Shown piece after piece: positions 35,801-48,200 of a DNA stretch of 64,000 bases. Position numbers and translations under genes: made by a program. The notes beneath the pieces were generated by a model, which worked only from the letters and a program-made list of their open reading frames with translations, had not been told where the DNA came from and did no database searches. The stretch comes from Sisyra terminalis (Eukaryota > Arthropoda > Insecta > Neuroptera > Sisyridae), in the NCBI GenBank assembly GCA_958496175.1, contig OY292277.1, positions 37,397,050 through 37,461,049 on the forward strand. Reading direction: 5' to 3'. Each line of letters starts with the position of its first letter. The first letter of the stretch is position 1.

Positions 35801-38690
35801 TAAAGAATATATTTTTAGTCATTTTTAAGCTAGAGGAACTTATAGAACTAAACCTCGTCATAACTTGCAAATTGCTCTGCTGAATCATATTTCCAAATGA
35901 TCTTGAGACTATTAACCTCAGTGAAATATATAGTTTTTTCCCGGAATTTACTTTCGTTTCCTGAGGTTTAGTGACTAAGAATAGCCTTTCTTTTGGTTGC
36001 TTGAAAAATAAAGCAAGAAACAACTATTTCCATTTTGCACGGAATTTATTTTTGTATCCTGTAGTTTAGTGATTAAGATTAATCATTTTTTTGGGTTGGT
36101 TGAAAAATAAACCAGGAAACAAATATTTTCATTTTGCATAATTCAGAACCGGAAGTTGTCTTCCTTACCTCATTTTTGTGTAAATCTAGATATCCAGACA
36201 TTTGGCTGAACTTTCAATGATAAAGAATAAAACCTTATTAGATACTTTCTTGAAAATTAATTGAGAAAAGATAATATTTGTGACAAATTAGGCAACTTTT
36301 CCCCAACACACGCAATCGAGGTCGTCGACCAGTTTTCGAAATTATAATTACATCGATAAAAGCTGATTGAAAAAAATAAGCGCCTCGAAATTATTCAATT
36401 TCAAAATGAACTATTCTTCGGCATCGCTATCTTTGAGATTAAATAACAATAGAGAATTTCAATTTCTAAATTAAAAATATTAAATTATAATAATACCTCC
36501 GGAGAATAATTAATCATTAAGCTGGGGTTTCTCATTATGACTACTAACAATAAGGTGTTAATTAATAATTTATAAAGTAATGGAATGATTTTTGTATTCA
36601 ATCGTTCTCTTCGTTAATAATCAGTGGTTATTCATGCCACATGGAATGAAGCAAAATTTGTAGGATTAACATTGGGTTACAATAGTGCTAATCTACCGAA
36701 AAATTGGAATATTTTTTTAGCCAAAAATTTTTACCTAAAATCAATTTGGAATTTGAAGTTTTAGGCTGTAATTCTTCATTGCACAATAACGGAGCGTACG
36801 TTTTCGTCACCCGGAGCCAATCGAAATTGGCCGCCCCCTATTTTCATTATAAGTCAAAAAAATTATAAGAAGTTAAATTTTTTTAAATTCTTTATTTAAA
36901 AAGTGTACTGTTCAGTTTTTCCTCAAAGCAAAATCTCTTATGGAATTATCAATTTCAATATACCGCCCCATTTTCTGGAGAGCTATGGTTACCCTGCTGT
37001 TATTACGTATTAATATGTTAAGGGATTTTTTTACAAATATTTTTAAGAAAAAGAATATTAAATACAATGAATGAGCGTATAAGTTTAAAGACGGTTTCTG
37101 TTTATTTTATCAAAATTTAAAAACCATTTATAATTTTTAAATGTAATGGCTTTAAATTATTTTGAACTTCAATACATTAAATATAAAGAAATCAAATAAA
37201 GGAACGACTAGAACTTAACACTCATGGTAATGGTTAAATGACCCATTCAAATTGCGTATATGCATTAACCTAAATTGAGTTAGCCAGTGTCTCCCGACCC
37301 CAAGGAATTAAAAATGTACAAATGCGAGTTACGTTTATCCAGAATCCTAAAAGAAACAAAATACGAGGATTTTGATGAAAATTATTAAAATCTAACACTT
37401 CGTTCCAAAAAAAGAGGAAAAAAAACAAATTTTACCGTAGTAATTTCATAGTAAATTATTAAGCACCAACTGGTAAATATATAGCTAAAACATCCATTAA
37501 GTCTATCATCAGAAGCTCAAAATTGGAAACAAATAGTTTCAACAATATTAGTTTGTGCGATTGAAAATATTTCATAACTTTCTTAACTTACATTGTTACC
37601 GACATTCTTTCACATCAAATACAATAAAAATGATTCTAATTTCGGAAATTTTCAATGCTAAATTTGAATGCATTTACCCAAATTGTCAATAATGGCTGTG
37701 TCCCATTTTAACCGGGCTTTGTTTACGGTTAGGTATTATCTATTGAACATTGGCACGTGACCAATCACATTTATTTTCGATTCAATAGAAGTAAATTAAA
37801 TTATTTTTTGCAATTTCTTTTTCTGCGATTACGATATAATTTAAATAAATCAAAAACAAATAAAAACCATACCATTTTTTTTCAATGAAAATTTAGGTCA
37901 AAAAAGTACATAGGTATAAGTACATGGGTGTATGTAAGTATACAAAAGAAAATTAAATTGTCAAATATGTTGACCTTTTCATTGTAACAATGATTGGAAC
38001 ATGCATTTTGAAATAAAAGATATATCTTTTCTCTATATAAAGTTACTTAAAATTTTTGATTTATATAAAAATAATGCATACATATCGTTTCTAAATAGGT
38101 AACCATATACAATAAATAAATTGGACACACCTATGAAGAAATTTTTTCAGATATTAATCTTTTCTAATATTAAGGTTAATCAAATTTTTGTAAACGGATG
38201 AATTACCTGATGTAATACAATAAATTGTGATGACTATGATAAGTTCAAATAAATTCATAATTTATAAAAAAAATTCCGAAAAATTTAAACGTTTAAAAGT
38301 TCAAATAATACCATTGGTTTTTGAAAATATTGTTGAACTTTCTAAACGGAAATTATGAAAATCATACTTATCGTATAGTATTTATCGTATTTATGTTTAT
38401 ACGAGTACTTTGCTAATACTTATGTGTAGTTGCATTGATATCCACATTCAGATTGCATATACTTTTTAAATAACAACATATTTCAATAGTCTTAATCAAT
38501 TTTAATGTCATTAATGGAACTTGCAAAAGAAAATTAATTGATTTTTAATTGTTTTCTATTGCAAAACAAAATTCATTTAAATGTAACTTGGTCTTAATTT
38601 CATTGGGCCAGATGATTTGAAAGTGCCATTTTTTATAAACTGTATATTTCATAGAATTAGCCAGTGTAAAAATAAAATTTGTTGCATAAA
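32813..38690. other. no gene seen
   Basis: Nearly 6 kb of AT-rich DNA. Short islands such as CGTCACCCGGAGCCAATCGA (about 36807) look like repeat debris. No conserved frame, RNA gene or strong inverted repeat was found. Confidence 0.5.
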
Positions 38691-38694
38691 ACTA

Positions 38695-38760
38695 AGCTGG
38701 ATAAATCAGCCGCAGTTCATGAGCCGCATGCGGCTCTTTAAGGGATTTGTTGGGATTCAA
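38695..38760. mobile_element. hAT-type MITE fragment
   Basis: Carries CATGAGCCGCATGCGGCTCT, the palindromic core motif of the family. Ends and target duplication not found. Confidence 0.5.
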
Positions 38761-38992
38761 CTTTATAAAATTTGATTTTGAAGTGATATCATAAAAATAA
38801 TTGTACCAGGGAAAAAGTATATAAAAATTTGAGGTATCTATATATATAAACTTGGTAGTTTTTTCATACATAAATTACAGCAGAGAATTTTCCGATTCAC
38901 AATTTTTAGATTGAAAATTTTGGTTTTTAGTAGAAATTTTTTGGCTACCTCTGGCACTTTACTTTTATAGGAAGTGATAGAACTATAGTATA

Positions 38993-39145
38993 GTCTACTA
39001 GTATCCGAGTGATTAAGATGACCACTTCAAAACTGGTAGATGTTGGGTTTCATTATATCTCGATTTACGGATTTTCATTAACCCTAGAGTCACTAAAGAA
39101 CTTGATTATTATAAAGCGACGATAAATAACAGAAAATGATTCAAA
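38993..39145 (+). mobile_element. SINE copy, nearly full length, diverged
   Basis: Head TCTACTAGTATCCGAGTGAT, then AAAACTGGTAGATGTTGGGT where the B box should be (degraded), then AGTCACTAAAGAACTTGATT and AAAGCGACGATAAATAACAG. Same layout as 1418-1575 with more substitutions. Confidence 0.75.
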
Positions 39146-41780
39146 AATTCATAGCGAAATATTAAAAATAAAATAAATAATTTTTAAAATAACAGAACAA
39201 AAGTATAGCAACGTATTTTTAGTTCAACGTTGAAGGCAATCTTTTACCTTTGATTTCTTTAAAACTAAATTTTCCATCATATTTTTAGAATAGTTTACCG
39301 GTTGAACTATATAAAAATTTAAATCTATAATATTTGGTGGATAAATTTGAACTTAATTAGGCAAATATTCAAAAAGGTTGATTCAAAAACCTTAATCTAA
39401 AGATATTGGTTAGTGCAGCTATCACTCTATATAAATTATTGATTGAAGAAGGAAATGCAGGGGTAAGTTATAAGCATTTATTGTTTATGCATAGCACAAC
39501 GTTTCAACGTGGATTTTTCCATTTCCAGTAGAAAAATGAAATGCTTGTTATATCTCAATTCTATGCACAAAAACTGTATCTTATTTTATACCTGTATCTA
39601 CTACTACTACAAATGATTGATTTGAATTTTAAGTTTCACGCAAAATATTTTGTTTTTTATTTGTATAATTTATTTTAGATCAATATTTAACTATGAGATT
39701 TAAAGATATTGGTGGGTGTTTTAAGACTAGAAAGGTAATTATTTAAATGTGGTCTAGTTTTCGCTGGAAATGCTACATTTTGATGGCATACATTAAGTCA
39801 CAATAATACCAACTTTATTAAGGTTTACTTTGTATCCTTTTTCACACTAAGGAGAAGTTCAAAACTAAATGCTTTTGGTCTCGTTTATAGAAGATAAATT
39901 ATATTCAAGAAAAGAATAATTGTTTAATGATTTTCGTTCCGAAAAGTTTGTAATTATTTCATCAGGTAATTACGAATTCAAATTTAGCATTAATTTCATT
40001 TTTTTTTCAGTAAAACAATATAAATGATTGTAAATTATATTATCTCCTTAACGTAACAATAACGAAAGCTATAACATTTATTTAAATTCAAGACGTAACG
40101 TTTTAAATTCTTTCAAAAAATATCTTTTTAAATATCTATACAATTGTAAAATATACGAATACAATAGATTATTCTTGCAATATATTTCCATTTCTCATTT
40201 CACTTATAAATTTTGGAAGTTTCAACTAAATTTGGTTATAACTTTGTTTTGAATTCATCTAAAATCTAACAATGAATATTTTTGCTAATTTTAATACTTT
40301 CACAATAATATGAAATATAAATTTTAACTTTACGTAGTTTTCAGGAAGAAATATTATATTTTATATGTAATACATGATAATAATATAAATTATCAAATCA
40401 ACTATTTAAAACCCATTGACTTGGACTTGGTGATTCCGGATTTTCTTTTTTGAAATAATTAGGTACGAGTTAATATATTATAAGAATTTTTCTAAAAAAA
40501 AATTATATATAATCATTTAAACTTTGTTATTACTTCTCGTGAACTCGTGAAGCTAGTTAAATTTTTATTCATTAAAAAGTAGACTAAATTTTTCTTTAAT
40601 CACCTACCTATATATTTTTTTCTTTTTAAAGTTACCAGCTCTATAATAAAATTTAATTACATAGGTGTTAAATGAATTTGCATTTCAAACTAAAGGTCAT
40701 TGTAAGGTCAGTGGCTTTCTAAAGAAAGGATTGAAAGGATAATTTATTTTAAAAATATACCAAAGGTTAATTGCACACTTTCATAGTTTATGCGCTTAAA
40801 TTGATTTTCATTAACCCTTTGTTTAAGGTTATGAATGCTTCAATGCTTGTAACAGCACTTTTATTTCTTTTTTCTTTATAAAATAAAAAAAAGTTTCGTA
40901 CTTGAATCAGTGGAATTGTCTACCTTTTGATGAATAATTTCTTTTTTTTATAGTGATAATGTGTGTTTATAAGTGAGTTGATGGTAGATAAAATCAGAAA
41001 CTAAGGAGTTTCTACAAGAAATAAATTATAGTTAAGCCAGAAATGGAAGTTTAAGTGTTAAAATATTTTTTTATTACAATTGCAACTGTTTTCTAGTCTA
41101 TTGAAAAAAATATAACACTACATTTCTTATTGATTGAAGAAATCAAAGCATAATTCAAAAATTTGGTGAATTTTTTTTAAAACCGCGTTAAAATTTCCAA
41201 TTTTTCATATGCAGATATGTTTTATATACGTATAAGTAAGTTCAAATTTAAAATTGAGAATCGAAATATTAAAATACGGTGGAATTAAAGACATGCGCAG
41301 CTTTAAATCTATGAATACTTAAAAAGCTTTCAAAGAAAAACAATGCGCATGTGCGCGTGTGTTCATGCGCTTTTAGTAGTAACCAATTCTATTGAATCTA
41401 CGGATGATTTAAATTTGCAAATAAATAAAAATGTAATCAAAATTTCAATCTTTTTATCTAATAGTAAAACAAAACTGCGTTGCTGATAAAATTGAAATTG
41501 AAATTCATTCGTTATACAATTAGCGCACTACGTGCGTTTATTGCAATATAGCTTTATGTTTAAAATCAATACATCAATATAAAAATTGAGGAAGTTTTGA
41601 ACATAAGGAATTAATCTAAATTTTTATACTTTAACGTTTTACAAAAATATTTTAACAAATAAAAGAAAATTGACTAGTCGTTAATTATAACTTATATAAT
41701 ATTTTCCTTTCTGGTTTATCACAAAAGCTAAATAAATATAATATTTAATGCTCACTATATTTTTCGTCGACTCATCTGAT
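39146..41780. other. no gene seen; one alternating purine-pyrimidine tract
   Basis: AT-rich. ATGCGCATGTGCGCGTGTGT at 41342-41361 is a Z-DNA-prone simple stretch that stands out in composition. Confidence 0.45.
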
Positions 41781-42254
41781 ATTGACTTTATTTAAAAAAA
41801 GGCCTAAAATTATATTATACTTTTCGGACATCAATTTCAATATTGTTTGATATACATACAATATTACAATAACTAACTTTAAGGTATTATTGGGTATAGT
41901 TTAGGTACAAAATACACACATATAGGTATCATAATGGAAGAGACAAACGACAAACATGGAACAAATTTAACAAGTGCCATACTTTTAAAAGGTGATGGGA
42001 TGAACGGTGGAGAAATATGTGAATGAAAATTGGATGATATGTGTGATTCAAATATGTGGAAGGATCCGTTTGGTAACCACAAACCGAGTGGTTTGCGCCG
42101 CTTTTCAACATTTGTAACCGTTGTGTTGGTGCTTTAAAATTAATTGGTGTTTTCTGTAATAACAGTTTTATATTTTTGTATAAATATTTAAAAACGTTTC
42201 CTATATAATCAACTAGAACCACCAACGGCGTATAAAGCGGCGTCTCAGCTGCTA

Positions 42255-42398
42255 TTATGATACTTTAACATGCTTTTTAAGGCGAACCTCTTTCCGACGC
42301 TCAGCACTGGAAGTTGCAGAAGCCGCATCTGTTCCCGGCAATGCTTTCAGCTCCCGGAAATCAAGCTGCAAACGTTTTGATAATGCAACCACTGGCAT
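42255..42398 (-). CDS. 47-residue ORF or terminal exon, unknown product
   Basis: The frame reads MPVVALSKRLQLDFRELKAL, PGTDAASATSSAERRKEVRL, KKHVKVS, stop. The block is markedly richer in G+C than the flanks and has a third-position pattern that looks coding. The frame stays open upstream to an acceptor-like tgacag ending at about 42436, and a consensus donor (CTCTC|gtaagt) sits about 84 nt further upstream, so a short intron in the leader or a preceding exon is possible. A minus-strand AATAAA lies at 41787-41792. I recognise no family. It is on the same strand as Mctp, about 2.5 kb beyond the Mctp stop, so it might be a neighbouring gene's last exon, a micropeptide gene or a transposon relic. 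Confidence 0.4.
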   Translation of the reverse strand: MPVVALSKRLQLDFRELKALPGTDAASATSSAERRKEVRLKKHVKVS

Positions 42399-43161
42399 TC
42401 CAACACACACTAACACACCTAATCCTTTTAAACCCTGTCATTCCCACGAAAATCAACCACAAAAAATAAAATTAAAATCAAATAATATATATATTATATA
42501 AAATAAAACGTTTAAACACTTACGAGAGCTTAGTTCTTTCATGATGCAATTAAAAATCAAAAAGGAAAGAAATTAACATAAAAAAAAATAAAGTAAAAAT
42601 ATTATATTTATCAAAATATATTTAAAAAAAAAATAAGGAAATAGATAACGAAAACCTATCCAAACATTAAAAGTAATCACAGGCAGTCTTTCCCAAATTC
42701 TCGTTTTGCTATAAATTATAAATGGTAATATTATTAATTGAAAATACAATTTTACCAAATTTTCCTATATATTAACGAGAATTTAGGTTACAGAGTTTAA
42801 GAGAATGATGTGTGCGTTTAATACAAAAGACTCCACAATCGATCAGTTTTGATTCAAGAAAATTTGAATATTTTCTATATATAACCCATTTTAGACATAA
42901 AAAAATCTTTTTGTGCAATATTTTGTGCAAATCATTAAAAAATTAAGTACGACTTTACGCGTTAAACAAAGGTTACATGGACGATGACTAAAAAAATTGT
43001 TTTAAGTTAAATAAAATCGAAAACTATTATATACTTTTAGGTCGATAAATATAATAATATAACTGTGTATAGAACGGAAAATCGAATTCAAAATCTTTAG
43101 AAAGTACAAGTAATGAACGATAAGGTTTTGCGTCAGTTACGAAAAGGAAGACTTAAGGAAG

Positions 43162-43303
43162 CTTACTAGGAGCCAAGTGGTCAGGGGGTACGACTCCAAA
43201 ACTAAGTATTGGGTGCGAATCGATTTACGGATTTTATTAACCCTAAAGTCGCTAAAGATCTTGATAGTTAAAAAGCGACAGTAAATAAAAGTAAAAAAAA
43301 AAC
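43162..43303 (+). mobile_element. SINE copy, nearly full length
   Basis: Head CTTACTAGGAGCCAAGTGGT, B-box region GGGTGCGAATCG, body AGTCGCTAAAGATCTTGATA and AAAGCGACAGTAAATAAAAG, ending in a poly-A tail near 43300. It lies downstream of the Mctp 3' end. Confidence 0.75.
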
Positions 43304-44902
43304 TTAATACTTCAAGCACATGCCACGATTTCTTAGGCAAGGCTGGGTAACTGAAGGTTACTCCAGTAATTATGGAACCTCTGTTTAGTCTATATCTATA
43401 ATGTTGTTTTTTTGGTCATCAATCGTCAACCTTCAACATCAATTTGTATGCCGTTTTACTTAATAAAATGTATGAGATTCCAGAAAAATATTTTATGTAT
43501 GCATTTTAGTGTTTTCAACATAAGAGAGGTGGGTCCTGTATCAATTCTGACGGCCTTAAGTTCGGTGTTGGCTAAAATAAATATTTTAGCTCCAACTCCA
43601 TCTCCCCAGTCTTGGTCTTAAGTACAAACTTTAAGTAGATCATTATGGAAGTCAAGATCAAAGAAAGAACCAGAAGAACAAATTATGGCTATAACGCCAA
43701 ACAGAAATTAATTAAGGGGGATCAAATATCGTCATCTATATCTGGCAATAAGTATGACACTAAAACAGGAACCACTCATCGGAAAACTTCAAAAATGATA
43801 ATATTTTGTCGCTTACAAAAATGAATATTCTTTTCCACTTTTAAAAGCTACTTTTGGATAATCCACACGTTTTTCTAGGTCTAAATTTATTCAAGCCTAA
43901 AGATAAGTTTTATCATTCCGGCTGATTCTTGCTAAAATTGCTGGTAAAATGACCCAATTGTTACTTTTAACATTGATAAATATTTTGTTTATTATTTCCG
44001 AGTCAAAATTAATAAATAAATGAATAATAATTTATTATTATTACTTGATGATGATAGTAAAAAACTGTTGAAACGCGTCGTAATTAAGAAAGAAATTGAG
44101 TCATAGGACATACATTATTATTCATTAATTAATTAATTATTACTAATTCCGTTTATATTTACTGATCTAAAATGAAAACTTAAGGCAAGTTTAACTAAAT
44201 GGTTTTTCTATCAAATTTTATTAATTGTTTCATTTATAATCATCCTCTTCGATAGGAGATTCAAATAGAGGTCTCTGAAGAGATTAAAGGTCTTAATTCC
44301 TTATTGGTACGTGTAGGTGCTACTAGAACTAATTTCTTAAATAATAACTAGTAGCTTTTTCTTTTAAATTAATGTTAATAATGGTATTCAAAATTAGATT
44401 ACAGTCATTTAATTATAAATTGTCCTACTTTATATTCCAACCCAGCGATTTTCACTCCAGGTAAGCGTATATAAAAAAGATAGAGATTTGGAACCAGTTT
44501 GGATTTTCTTAAAAAATAATAGTCCTTATCAGTAGCATGGCTACAGGGAAGCGTTTGGAAACAACGTTTCCAGGTCCCGGCCTTATGCCTATATAAAATT
44601 AAAAAGAAATTAAATAATACTAAAGCAAATCCTGTTTAAGTGCATTACCAACTTCCTCTCCATTTTGAAAGTAAAATTATTATTTCTGCAGAAAGTAATA
44701 TAAATATAAAATAAATTAACTTTGAATTAATAACTATAAATCCGATCTATTGTAAGTTAAATAAGATGTTCTGGAAAACTTTTAAATAAATCGAATCATG
44801 CCCAAACTAGATTTTTTTGGAATATACTTACATAGTAAATTATTCAAATATCCTGAAAACCATAGCTTGAATCAAAACTGATCGAAGGTCTTCTTAAGAA
44901 AA
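43304..44902. other. downstream flank and likely 3' UTR of Mctp
   Basis: Contains minus-strand AATAAA at 44031-44036 and 43988-43993. The block at 43400-43760 is somewhat less AT-rich with a 69-codon plus frame that I do not recognise. Confidence 0.4.
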
Positions 44903-45203
44903 TTAGTCGAAAGAAGAAACATAGTTTGTAAAGTTTTCTACAATAATAGGATTTGGTGTTTTATTGTCATCTGGATAACACCATTCCTGACTTACCAGCA
45001 TTTCATCGTCAGGAACTCGAGACAAAAGATCTAAAACTTCGTTGTTAGGTACTGAATGTGGTCTGAGTATACGCCTTGCAAACTTATTTGCACCCCATAA
45101 CATTAATAAATATCGTACTGGAATGAAGTATAACACAATTGCCGCTCCTACCAAAAGTCCAATGGCAATCCATGATAAATATGGCACAGTAAAATTAAAT
45201 GTA
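44903..45203 (-). CDS. Mctp: Mctp terminal exon, second membrane segment and C-terminus
   Basis: 301 nt including the TAA stop, acceptor tttttgttttag. It reads [19 protein letters not shown] and [19 protein letters not shown], the conserved second membrane span and following basic stretch, then the family motif [17 protein letters not shown]. The tail ([20 protein letters not shown] to the stop) is not one I recognise. Candidate minus-strand AATAAA signals lie at 44031-44036 and 43988-43993, which would give a 3' UTR of roughly 0.9 kb. Confidence 0.96.
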
Positions 45204-48200
45204 CTAAAACAAAAAAAGCAAATAAATCCGAATGATTTAAATAAAATGAAGGAAAATACTTTTTAACACTTTCGCCCAACGAGGCAATGTATCCAATGTA
45301 GTTTTGAACGCTTTGTGTGACTTCTTGAATGGCCTGTAAACGTTCCTTCAGACTTTTCTTTTCCTCCTTATCTTTATCGTCCTCGTCGTCCTCTTCAATT
45401 TCCGAATCGTCCTGTTCACCTGCTATTTGCACCGGGGAACTTAAACTTCTCACGATATATTGTTTGAGGAAATACAAAAGACCAAAAGTCGGTACCATGT
45501 AGGGTTCAAAGTAGTAACACAAAACCAACCAAAAACATAGAGCGATAAAACTTTGTAACGTTGATTCCCATTCAAAGCAATTTTGTAGTAGTTTTCCCAG
45601 CTCAATAAAATGCATGGCGATCGCCTTCAATCGTAAAACGTTTCGAACAAATACTTGTCGCTTGAATTTCACCTCAGGCTGCATATATTTTTCCTCTTTC
45701 GGGTTTAGTGTTCGTATACATGCACGTATTGGATTCCATAAAACTGTCATTTCAAGCAACACTTGAGGATTCGCTCCTTTGGCTCGACTTCGTAATTTTT
45801 TATCTTTCAATGGATACCACCGTTTTTCACCGTTACGAATTTTCAGTAATGGGATTGCAAGCTTTCCTAAAAACTCCACTTTATGGTCACGATCTTCATC
45901 GTAGACGGTTACTTCCAGAACATTGTTTATATCTTTTACATTACTGAAAATACAAGAGAATAATTGAACTGAAAAATTAGATAGTAAAACAGCACTTACA
46001 AGGTGAATATTTTATTCCAACAAGGGGCCAGGGTTTTGTATTCGGTTTGTGTTTGTAAACGAGCATTTCCCAATTCCAACACACAAAAAGGATCGCTTTT
46101 ACCACCCAAATCAGCCGCTGCTAGTCCTGTCGCTCGGAAAACTTTCACAGTTAAGTGTCCGACATCTCGGATATTATTGAATGTTTGATGCCATGACTAA
46201 AAATTAAACGTAATTTATTTCTTTTCTTTTGAAATTTAATTCTAGATATTACATAGCGAGCTTCTGCTGCTGTTTTTTCTAACGGATTTTCTTCATAGGT
46301 CGTTAAATCTGATATTGTTTCAGACGCTGTTGTGCCACTGATCGTTAATAAGAAATATAATGAGCCGGCTCCATCTTCTAACTCTTGCCAAAATCCGTGT
46401 GTTTTTTCCCGTTCCAATTGAGATAAATCAATAACACATCTAAGAAAAAGATACAAGATACAATTTAAATTTAAAACTTTAAAAAGGATAACAGTTTTCA
46501 ATTTTAATTTATAATCTCAAAGCTTCGCCAAGAATTCCTTAATCTCTTAAAAATTTATAGTACCTACTTCAAAACTAAACTATTGAAATATTTTTTATTT
46601 ATTTATTTCACCAAGTATATAAGCATATACATACAAAGTATGCACCTATAGAGGTGATACAAAACACCTGTATATAGGCCTGGAAAATATACTTATTAAT
46701 CTAATAACATAAAACTTATACCGATAAGTATCATTATAAAACTAAGCTTATAGTATATTAAAATAAGCTTATAGTATAAAAAGAAAAACATAAACTTGAT
46801 TTGATTGCTTAATTAGATTAAATTCTTTTCTTTTTGTTCATCTTACTTTTAAATTTAAAGCCTTTAATGACTGTGGCAGTTTGTTATAATATTTGATCGC
46901 TATATATTTTAAGTTTTTTTGTGATATGTTTTTATTTATCTTTGGTAATTGCAAGGGTTTAGCCCTGGTTTTGCTCATACAATTATTACATTCATCTTTA
47001 TCATAACAATAGTGATAATATAGTAACTTTGCAATATATTTATTCTTAGTACCCAGTATTGGTGTATTATCATTTTTATCACTCAAAAATCGAATTAATT
47101 TGTTTTTTTTTTGGTAATCGAATTTCTTAGTACCTTTGTTACATTCTTGTAACTAATACCCCCCCCCCCAATCAATAAGATCATATTTTACAATACTCTC
47201 AAATAATGCATAGTAAATTGTCTTTAAAGCTGTTTTACTCATTACATTTTTAGTTTAATAAAGAAAGTAAATTGGAAATATCTAGTCTTTCTTATAATTT
47301 CTTTGATATGTTTATGCCATCTCATATGACAGTCAAAATTTAGTCCCACATGGTTACAGCTATTAGCCCTATTGATAATCTTATCATCAATCTTCAGTGT
47401 TAAATTATCTGATATGCTATCTTTATATGACCCAAAAATTATGCAGTAGTAATTAATTTTCTCTATATTTAATGTTAAATAGTTATTACTTTTTATAAAC
47501 AATATATATTTATTTGTTTTATTATTAACCGTCGCTTTTGTAGTTATTAGTGTTTCAGCGACTCTAGAGTAAATAAAAATCCGTAAATCAAAAGCTATCG
47601 AAAATTTGTTTGATACAAGATTCGAACTCAACACGTATCAGTTTTACTTTAAATTGTTATTTACCGTCGCTTTAGTGAGGTCATTAGTGATTCTAGGGTC
47701 AATAAAAATCCGTAAGCAAGAAATATCGAAAATTTGTTCGATACGGAGATCGAACCTAAAACCTACCAGTTATGTGTTGTTTTTTAGACCAGTCACCTTA
47801 ATAACTTAGCCACTGGTAGGCTTTACAATATATATTTTTTATTAAATTTACAGTATTTCATTTAAAGTTATATTCACTTTATATTGGATTGTATGACAAA
47901 ATATAAGACATTAGAGCTAAACCATTTAAGCCAATTTCACTTTAGTTTCTTAAACTAAAGTGTAAATTCTGATTTCATAAATATAAAAACACCTAGTAAA
48001 ATTTATCGTTATTCTATAATCTATGCCAGGGGTGGTGAACCTATGATTCATGGGTCAGACACTGACCCACGCAATCTTTTTAACTGACCCACGATGGTTA
48101 GGCAACCATTTGTTTGTGTTCTTTGAAGAAAGAAACTTCCATAGCTCTTCTATCGTCCCCTCTTTGTTTGACTTTGTAAGGCGCTAATGGGCGCCATGCA

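Noticed and set aside
47159..47169. poly-C tract as an assembly gap or functional quadruplex
   Set aside because: Only one G-run, so no four-run quadruplex; it coincides with glycine codons in a LINE relic, which is a simpler origin.
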